NCBI GenBank assembly: GCA_963734085.1
Contig: CAVTFT010000007.1
Span: forward strand, 186,001-250,000
Length of the DNA stretch: 64,000 nucleotides
Direction of reading: 5' to 3'
Source: CAIWHR01 sp963734085
Lineage (GTDB): Bacteria > Pseudomonadota > Gammaproteobacteria > Burkholderiales > Casimicrobiaceae
The translations under genes were made by a program, and so were the position numbers. The stretch's first letter is position 1, and the number at the start of each line of letters is the position of its first letter. Below are positions 58,431-64,000 of this stretch, piece after piece. The notes under the pieces are model-generated. The model had not been told where the DNA came from and made no database searches. It was given only the letters and a program-made list of their open reading frames with translations.

Positions 58431-59102
58431 ATGCCAAGATACGGCAGATTGCGGGTGCTTGTCACAGGTGGCACCGGGTTCCCCGGCTCTCATGTGTGCG
58501 ACCGGCTAAATACTGCGGGACTGCTGCCAGGTCATTTGTGCCGACAATTTCTTCACGGGTACAAGGGAGAATGGTCGGGCTGCTTCGGGACCCCGAATTC
58601 GAACTGTTCCGCCACGACGTGACATGTTCCCCTCTATGTCGAGGTCAACCGAATCTATAACCTGGCCTGCCCGGCGTCGCCTATCCACTACCAGCATGAA
58701 TCCCGCGCAGACTACGAAGACGTCGGTGCACGGCGCGATCAGCATGCTCGGGCTCGCCAAGCGGGTGGGAGCGCCGATTCTGCAGGCGTCGACCAGCGAA
58801 GTCTATGGCGACCCCGAGGTGCATCCGCAGACCGACGACTACTGGGGCCGGGTCAACCCAATCGGCAGACGATCGTGTTACAACGAGGGAAAGTGTTGTG
58901 CCGAAACGCTGTTCGTCGACTACTGCCGCCAGCACAATCTGCGGATCAAGGTTGCCCGGATCTTCAATACGTATGGCCCGAGCATGCACCCCGCCGACGG
59001 TCGCGTGATCTCCAATTTCATCGTGCAGGCATTGCACAACGAGCCGATCACGATATTCGGGGACGGCAACCAGACGCGATTTCTGTGTTACGTGGACGAC
59101 AC
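58431..59102 (+). pseudogene. UDP-glucuronate decarboxylase (Uxs) remnant with frameshifts
   Basis: Pieces of one extended SDR enzyme lie in changing frames: LRVLVTGGTGFPGSHVCDRL (NAD site), VICADNFFTG, LLRDPEFELFRHDVT, VEVNRIYNLACPASPIHYQH, then a longer intact part with TKTSVHGAISMLGLAKRVGA, STSEVYGDPEVHPQT and ARIFNTYGPSMHP, ending at FLCYVDD. At least four frameshifts separate them, the end is missing and the catalytic Tyr and Lys appear altered (SCYNEGK). Uxs would make UDP-xylose. Clearly non-functional. Confidence 0.85.
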
Positions 59103-59141
59103 AGCGCGCGATCGCAATTGGCCTGACCGAGGTGGACAAGC

Positions 59142-59290
59142 GCGCGCTACTCGGCCGCGATCGTCATGGACTCCGACGGCGAGGATCGGCCCGAGGACAT
59201 TCCGCGACTTCTCGCCGCGCTGCGCGAGAGTCCCGGCCACGCTTCGACGAGGCGAATACCGGCGCGAGCGCCCCCGAAGCGCACGTCGAC
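59142..59290 (+). pseudogene. GT2 (dolichol-phosphate mannose synthase-like) fragment
   Basis: In one frame the DNA reads RYSAAIVMDSDGEDRPEDIP and then RLLAALRESPGHA. That is the DxD nucleotide-sugar region of DPM1-like glycosyltransferases found in polysaccharide clusters. Neither end of the gene is present. The remaining DNA to 59546 holds no gene; a later frame (RRASATKAPS) may be more of the same wreck. Confidence 0.6.
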
Positions 59291-59546
59291 GGTAGCACCG
59301 AGGTCCGTGAAAGCGTAGTTCCCGTGCCCGGCGGAAGGCGCGCATCGGCTACGAAGGCTCCGAGCTCGCTCTTTTCGCTCAGGCGAGCTTGATCCTCTCA
59401 GCGCGCTTCCCTAGACGTAAGGTACGCCCCAGTTCAGCGCGTTGGCCCAGCGCAATGCACCGAAAACGGGCGCCGCCGCGGATATCTCCCTGCCAGCCTT
59501 GCGATGGTTACGGCATAACATGATGTTTTTAAACATTTTGCTGCAG

Positions 59547-59562
59547 TGGCACACGAAATGCT
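59547..59562 (+). promoter_or_regulatory. Sigma-54 promoter for porin-glnK-amtB
   Basis: TGGCAC (59547-59552), five bases, then ATGCT (59558-59562) matches the -24/-12 consensus TGGCAC-N5-TTGCW at all but one base with the exact spacing. It lies 70 bp before the porin start. An AT-rich tract just upstream (tgatgtttttaaacatttt) could be an IHF site, and TGCACC at about 59474 is an NtrC half-site. Sigma-54 and NtrC control of glnK-amtB is established in proteobacteria. Confidence 0.8.
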
Positions 59563-59631
59563 GAGAAAGCGACGAAGTTGCTTATCCGCACGCGTCCCAC
59601 CTGTCCGTCAACGTCAAAAAAGGAACTTGAC

Positions 59632-60483
59632 ATGGCTGCACCCCTCCCTTTGCGCGCGACATTGGTCGCACTCGCCGCCGCTTCGATCGCTTCCGGCGCT
59701 GCGCTCGCGCAGACGCCCGCCGCCGCTCCGGCTCCGGCCCCCGAGCCCGACTGGACCGGAACGGCGAACATCGGTCTGTTCAGCCAGTACGTCTTCCGCG
59801 GGATCACGCAAACCAACGAAAAGCCCGCCGTCCAGGGCGGGTTCGACCTCGCCCACAAGAGCGGCTTCTACGTCGGCACCTGGGCGTCCAACGTCAACTG
59901 GATTTCCGACTACGTGGCTCCGCCGTACAACGTGTCGGCGAGCATGGAGTGGGACTTCTACGGCGGCTACAAGGGCAGCCTGCCGGCTGATTTCGGCTAC
60001 GACCTGGGCGTCCTCTACTACTGGTATCCGGGCAACTACAGCAACGCACCCCCCGGCTACACCAAGCCCGACACGACCGAGCTCTACGCCGCGCTGACCT
60101 GGAAATTCCTGTCGCTCAAGTACAGCTACAGCGCCAACAACAAGACGTTTGGCGTGCCCGACTCGCGCGGCAGCAGCTACCTCGATCTGACCGCGAGCTA
60201 CGACGTCATCGACAAGGTCAGCGACGCGATCGGCAAGGTGACGATCTTCGGTCACCTCGGGCACCAGTGGTTCGAGGGCAACACCGGAAGCGGCGCGGCG
60301 TCGTTCTCGAACAACAACTACAACTACGGCGACTGGAAAGTCGGCGCGTCAACGGAGATCTATGGCCTGACGGTCGGCATCTACGGCACCGGCACCAACG
60401 CTCAGAGCCAGTACTGGACGAACATCTACGGCAAGGACACGTCCGCCGGCCAGTTCGTCGCCTACGTCCAGAAGACGTTCTGA
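59632..60483 (+). CDS. TorF-family putative outer-membrane porin
   Basis: 283 residues from ATG 59632 with AAGGAA upstream. A Sec signal ends near residue 26 (SGAALAQ), followed by a short Ala/Pro tract. The mature part is rich in Tyr, Asn and Gly, with SQYVFRGITQTNEKPAVQGG as the family signature and a terminal aromatic FVAYVQKTF fitting BAM export. Predicted beta-barrel. First gene behind a sigma-54 promoter and ahead of glnK-amtB, so it may let ammonium or amines through the outer membrane (inferred). Confidence 0.85.
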   Translation: MAAPLPLRATLVALAAASIASGAALAQTPAAAPAPAPEPDWTGTANIGLFSQYVFRGITQTNEKPAVQGGFDLAHKSGFYVGTWASNVNWISDYVAPPYNVSASMEWDFYGGYKGSLPADFGYDLGVLYYWYPGNYSNAPPGYTKPDTTELYAALTWKFLSLKYSYSANNKTFGVPDSRGSSYLDLTASYDVIDKVSDAIGKVTIFGHLGHQWFEGNTGSGAASFSNNNYNYGDWKVGASTEIYGLTVGIYGTGTNAQSQYWTNIYGKDTSAGQFVAYVQKTF

Positions 60484-60511
60484 TCCACGACCGCACGCAC
60501 ACGAGGAAAAC

Positions 60512-60850
60512 ATGAAACTCGTCACCGCCATCATCAAGCCGTTCAAGCTCGACGAGGTCCGCGAGGCCCTCTCCGCGATCGGCGTCCAGGGCGTCACCGT
60601 GACCGAAGTCAAGGGCTTCGGCCGCCAGAAGGGCCACACCGAGCTCTACCGCGGGGCCGAATACGTCGTCGACTTCCTGCCGAAGGTAAAGATCGAGGCA
60701 GCGATTTCCGACGATCTCGTCGACCGCGTGATCGAAGCCGTCGAAAAAGCCGCGAACACCGGCAAGATCGGCGACGGCAAGATTTTTGTCTTCGACCTGG
60801 AACAGGTCGTGCGCATTCGCACCGGCGAGACCGGCGCGCAGGCGCTGTAA
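60512..60850 (+). CDS. glnK: PII nitrogen regulatory protein (GlnK/GlnB)
   Basis: 112 residues. T-loop uridylylation site Y51 in YRGAEYVVDFLPK, B-loop TGKIGDGKIFV and C-terminal RIRTGETGAQAL are intact. It senses 2-oxoglutarate and ATP/ADP and blocks AmtB when nitrogen is plentiful. The glnK-amtB pairing, 10 bp apart, supports glnK over glnB. Confidence 0.95.
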   Translation: MKLVTAIIKPFKLDEVREALSAIGVQGVTVTEVKGFGRQKGHTELYRGAEYVVDFLPKVKIEAAISDDLVDRVIEAVEKAANTGKIGDGKIFVFDLEQVVRIRTGETGAQAL

Positions 60851-60860
60851 GGGGACCGAC

Positions 60861-62357
60861 ATGAAAAGATCGCTCACACTTCTCGCGTTCGCAGGCGCGC
60901 TCGCCTTCGGCACGACCGGTTCCGTGCAAGCGGATACCGCCATTCCTGGCGTCGCATCCGACGCACCGATCGTGCTGGCGCAGGCCGACAAGGCCGCGGC
61001 GCCCGCGGCGACCCCCGCGCCGGCAGCGGCGCCCGAAGCGAAACCCGCCGAACCGGCCAAAGCGGAGGCCGGCGCGGCACCCGCAGCTACGCCCGCCGCC
61101 GCACCGCCCGCGCCCACCGAGCCGCAACTCGTCGCCGCAGACAAGATCAACAGCGGCGACACCGCGTGGATGTTGACGTCGACGGCGCTGGTGCTGCTGA
61201 TGACGATCCCCGGCCTCGCGCTGTTCTATGGCGGCATGGTGAGAAAGAAGAGCGTGCTCGCGACGCTGATGCAGAGCTTCGCGATCACCTGCCTCGTCAC
61301 GATCCTCTGGGTTATCTGCGGTTACAGCCTCGCCTTCATGCCCGGTGGGGAATTCATCGGCAGCCTTGATCGGCTGTTCCTCAAGGGCATGCTGTTCCAG
61401 AAGGAGGCGGGCAAGCTCACCGTTTCACATCTGGGACTGACGATCCCCGAGTCCGTCTACATGACGTTCCAGATGACGTTCGCGATCATCACGCCGGCGC
61501 TGATTTGCGGCGCGTTCGCCGACCGGATGAAATTCTCCGCGATGCTCTGGTTCATGGGCCTCTGGTCGGTCCTGATCTATTCGCCGATCGCGCACATGAT
61601 GTGGGAGCCGTCCGGGTACTGGGCGACCAAGGGCGTGCTCGATTTCGCCGGCGGCACCGTCGTGCACATCAATGCGGGCATCGCTGCGCTCGTTTGCGCA
61701 CTGGTGCTGGGCAAGCGGATCGGCTACGGCAAGGAGGCGATGGCGCCACACAACCTGACGCTGACCGTGACGGGCGCGGCGCTCCTGTGGGTGGGCTGGT
61801 TCGGCTTCAACGCCGGCTCCGCCGTGGCCGCCGACGGCCGCGCCGGCATGGCGATGGTGGTGACGCAGCTCGCCACCGCCGTCGCCGCGCTCGCGTGGAT
61901 GTTCACCGAGTGGTCGGTCAAGGGCAAGCCGTCGGTGCTGGGCATCGCCTCGGGCGCCGTCGCGGGACTGGTCGCGATCACGCCGGCGTCGGGCTTTGTC
62001 GGCGTCATGGGTGCGTTCGTGATCGGCATCGCGGCGGGTGTGCTCTGCTTCTTCGCCGCGACGAGCGTCAAGAAAGCGTTCGGCTACGACGATTCGCTCG
62101 ACGCATTCGGCGTCCACTGCATCGGCGGCATCGTCGGCGCGATCCTGACGGGCGTCTTCAACGTCAAGGAAATCAGCGGCGCCGACGCCGACATCCTGGT
62201 CCAGCTCGGCGCCGTCGCGACGACGCTCGTGGTGAGCGGCGTCGGCAGCTTCATCATTCTCAAGATCATCGACATGGTCATCGGGCTGCGCGTTACCGAT
62301 GAGCAGGAGCGCGAGGGTCTCGACATCAGTCTCCACGGCGAGCGTGTGGTGGAGTAA
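60861..62357 (+). CDS. amtB: Ammonium transporter AmtB
   Basis: 498 residues. A signal peptide is followed by an unusually long Ala/Pro/Glu-rich stretch (about residues 25-90, around KPAEPAKAEAGAAPAATP), then eleven transmembrane helices from about 95. Family motifs GGMVRKKSVLATLMQSFAI and FAGGTVVHINAGIAALVCAL are present. It conducts ammonium and is controlled by GlnK. The proline-rich periplasmic leader is longer than in E. coli. Confidence 0.95.
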   Translation: MKRSLTLLAFAGALAFGTTGSVQADTAIPGVASDAPIVLAQADKAAAPAATPAPAAAPEAKPAEPAKAEAGAAPAATPAAAPPAPTEPQLVAADKINSGDTAWMLTSTALVLLMTIPGLALFYGGMVRKKSVLATLMQSFAITCLVTILWVICGYSLAFMPGGEFIGSLDRLFLKGMLFQKEAGKLTVSHLGLTIPESVYMTFQMTFAIITPALICGAFADRMKFSAMLWFMGLWSVLIYSPIAHMMWEPSGYWATKGVLDFAGGTVVHINAGIAALVCALVLGKRIGYGKEAMAPHNLTLTVTGAALLWVGWFGFNAGSAVAADGRAGMAMVVTQLATAVAALAWMFTEWSVKGKPSVLGIASGAVAGLVAITPASGFVGVMGAFVIGIAAGVLCFFAATSVKKAFGYDDSLDAFGVHCIGGIVGAILTGVFNVKEISGADADILVQLGAVATTLVVSGVGSFIILKIIDMVIGLRVTDEQEREGLDISLHGERVVE

Positions 62358-62407
62358 CCCCGCAAGGGGGTAGTTGGGTCTTTATAATCTCTCCTCAGTG
62401 GCTTTCG

Positions 62408-62435
62408 GGGCGCCCGCAACGGCGCCCGTTTTTTT
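62408..62435 (+). terminator. Rho-independent terminator after amtB
   Basis: GGGCGCC, a 6-nt loop, GGCGCCC, then a run of T (62429-62435). It lies 50 bp past the amtB stop and 43 bp before the DinB gene. Confidence 0.88.
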
Positions 62436-62478
62436 CGGCATACAATCGCGGCTCCGCGGTCGGCGCCCTCCGGTTTCG

Positions 62479-63015
62479 ATGATCACTCCCGAATACTGCC
62501 TGCTGATGGCGCGCTACAACCGCTGGATGAACGAGCGGCTCTACGCGCTCCTCGGGGAATTCGACGATGCCGAGCGCAAACGCGATCGCGGCGCGTTCTT
62601 CGGCTCGATGCACGGCACGGCGAATCATTTGCTCTGGGGCGACCGGATGTGGCTAGGGCGCTTCCTCGATGACTCGTGCACCGTTCCCGCGTTCGGTGCC
62701 GACATGTACGCGGACTTTTCCGAGCTCGCGCGCGAACGCGAAGCCACCGATCGCACGATGCTCGAGTGGGCGGGCCACGTGACGCCCGAATGGCTCGCCG
62801 GCGCGCTTGTCTACACGAGCCGCGTCGACGGCAAGACGCGCGAACTGCCGCGCGCCGTCGCGGCGTTGCACCTGTTTAATCACGGCACGCACCACCGCGG
62901 CCAGCTCACGACGCTGATCAAACAGGCGGGACGCGATCCGGGCGTGACCGATCTGCCGTGGCTGCCCGGCGTGGTGCGGATTCTGGAAGCGCCTTCCGGC
63001 GCCGGCTCGCCCTGA
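62479..63015 (+). CDS. DinB family protein
   Basis: 178 residues from ATG 62479. Four-helix-bundle metal site: H48 in SMHGTANHLLWGD plus the HGTHHRGQLTTL cluster near 132-142, the DinB/YfiT hallmark. Members act in thiol (bacillithiol, mycothiol, glutathione) transfers or have unknown roles. It stands alone after the amt operon. Confidence 0.9.
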   Translation: MITPEYCLLMARYNRWMNERLYALLGEFDDAERKRDRGAFFGSMHGTANHLLWGDRMWLGRFLDDSCTVPAFGADMYADFSELAREREATDRTMLEWAGHVTPEWLAGALVYTSRVDGKTRELPRAVAALHLFNHGTHHRGQLTTLIKQAGRDPGVTDLPWLPGVVRILEAPSGAGSP

Positions 63016-63021
63016 TGAAAA

Positions 63022-63052
63022 AAGCCCCCAGGGAGGAGAGTCCTGGGGGCTT
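63022..63052. terminator. Bidirectional terminator
   Basis: Stem aagcccccagg / cctgggggctt around a 9-nt loop. It lies between the convergent DinB and DUF1501 genes and likely stops both. Confidence 0.85.
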
Positions 63053-63083
63053 CCGCGCGCCTTGCGGCGCGGAGGGGATCCGG

Positions 63084-64000
63084 TCAGACGAACCCGAGGT
63101 TAGACGGCAAGAAATTCACCAGGTTTGGAAAGATCTGCGCGATGTCCGACCCGGTGGCGCCGAACCAACTCGCGAGTGTCGCTCCGTACTGCTCGACCGA
63201 GGTCGACGGCACCCACCGACCCTGATTCCCCGAGTCGTCCGGGCCGCCGAGCGTCAGGTCCGGGTAGGTGCCGTAGAAGTTGCCGCCCGCCACGGCACCG
63301 CCGACGACCAAGTTGTGCGTGCCCCAGGCGTGGTCGGTGCCGGAGCCGTTGGGCTTCATCGTCCGGGAGAAATCGGACATCGTGAACAAAGTCACGTTGT
63401 TCGCGACACCCAGCAGGACCGTCGACTGCCAGAACGCGCTCAACGCTTGTGATATCTGCGGGAAGAGCGAGGCGTGCGCGCCGACCTGACCGCTGTGCGT
63501 GTCGAAGCCACCTACCGAGACGAAGAAGATCTCCCGGCCGGGGTCGTGACCGAGCGACGCCCGTCCCTGGATCATCTTGGCGACCGCCTTCAGCTGCCGG
63601 GCGAGGCTGGTGTTGAGCTGCACGTTGGGGTTCCCCGGGGTCCGGAACGCCTCGAAAATGGGGGTTCCCGCAGCGGGATTTGTGTTGGTAATCGCGTTGA
63701 TCGCCACCGCCGAATCGATGCCGACGCCCATCGTCTGCTGCGCGGAGGCGACCATCATATTGGCATCCCACATCTTCATCATCGCGTTGCGCGCGCCGCT
63801 GCGCGCCAACTGCTGCGCGCTGTTTCCGTCGCCGGTGAAGCCGAAGCTGCCGCTCGTCGGCAGCGCAAGCGACTTGACCGCTACACCGTTGCCGAACGTC
63901 TGCTGCCCCGAGAACGACATCGCCATCGGCGACGCGTTCGGCGTCGTGTTCAGCCCGACCACCTTGTCGGCGAGCCGCCCGGCCCAACCCGTCGGCTGAC
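63084..64000 (-). CDS. DUF1501 family protein, 5' end off window
   Basis: 305 codons are visible, open to the right edge. Motifs GWAGRLADKVVG near the edge, FFVSVGGFDTHSGQVGAHAS and TMSDFSRTMKPNGSGTDHAW, with terminal GGAVAGGNFYGTYPDL, identify the family, which has a sulfatase/phosphatase-like fold. These are often exported with a Tat signal and paired with a DUF1800 gene, whose place would lie outside the window. Start not visible. Confidence 0.9.
   Translation of the reverse strand, partial: QPTGWAGRLADKVVGLNTTPNASPMAMSFSGQQTFGNGVAVKSLALPTSGSFGFTGDGNSAQQLARSGARNAMMKMWDANMMVASAQQTMGVGIDSAVAINAITNTNPAAGTPIFEAFRTPGNPNVQLNTSLARQLKAVAKMIQGRASLGHDPGREIFFVSVGGFDTHSGQVGAHASLFPQISQALSAFWQSTVLLGVANNVTLFTMSDFSRTMKPNGSGTDHAWGTHNLVVGGAVAGGNFYGTYPDLTLGGPDDSGNQGRWVPSTSVEQYGATLASWFGATGSDIAQIFPNLVNFLPSNLGFV

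Overview
The window is GC-rich bacterial chromosome. Gene content and order point to a betaproteobacterium, probably within or near Burkholderiales: trpE-trpG-trpD-trpC next to gph, rpe, apaG and mltA; dacC-dat and ybeD-lipB-lipA; gcvT-gcvH-gcvP behind a tandem glycine riboswitch; a DUF3683 FAD/Fe-S oxidoreductase of about 1280 residues; comM, ubiK and glnK-amtB. No species can be named from the sequence alone.

Layout. 1-2500 is lower-GC accessory DNA. It holds a truncated winged-helix regulator, an IS110-family element (IS1111-like layout) and, at 2495, the 3' third of a tRNA gene that looks like an island attachment scar. 2.9-6.4 kb holds an AI-2E-family permease, a Lys/Arg-rich histone-like repeat protein and an ECF sigma factor with a tiny zinc anti-sigma protein. 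6.4-8.9 kb is thiS-thiG, an exported protein and trmB, followed by an orphan PEP-CTERM tail. 9-16.5 kb is a surface-glycan cluster: a polysaccharide-deacetylase/phytanoyl-dioxygenase fusion, three glycosyltransferases and a methyltransferase. 16.5-21.5 kb is a Ugp-type ABC importer operon that ends in an endonuclease/phosphatase-fold enzyme. 21.7-31.8 kb carries tryptophan synthesis with an embedded PmtA-like methyltransferase, then gph, rpe, apaG, mltA and lipoate synthesis. 31.9-38 kb has cfa, a flavin reductase, D-amino-acid and peptidoglycan genes (dat, dacC, dadA) and an orphan TfpX/TfpZ gene. A 296-bp MITE-like repeat follows. 38.3-43.1 kb is the glycine cleavage operon. 43.2-55.9 kb is cytochrome c, a DUF255 protein, a conserved pair with a HIT protein, the DUF3683 oxidoreductase, tdh-kbl and comM. 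56-59.5 kb has ubiK, a large membrane protein and decayed glycan genes (uxs and a glycosyltransferase). 59.5-62.4 kb is a nitrogen-regulated unit (sigma-54 promoter, porin, glnK, amtB). DinB and a partial DUF1501 gene close the window.

How the genes work together. tdh-kbl turn threonine into glycine and acetyl-CoA, and the glycine-sensing gcv operon oxidises glycine to C1 units using lipoyl groups made by lipA-lipB, so glycine metabolism is a theme. dat, dadA and dacC form a D-amino-acid/peptidoglycan theme. The most unusual items are the deacetylase-dioxygenase fusion in the glycan operon, the nuclease-fold enzyme translationally coupled to the Ugp permease, the MITE-like repeat, the start-to-start overlapping small membrane gene at mltA, and the sigma-54-driven porin-glnK-amtB unit. 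No CRISPR array, rRNA or complete tRNA gene was seen, and no clearly undescribed multi-gene system could be demonstrated.
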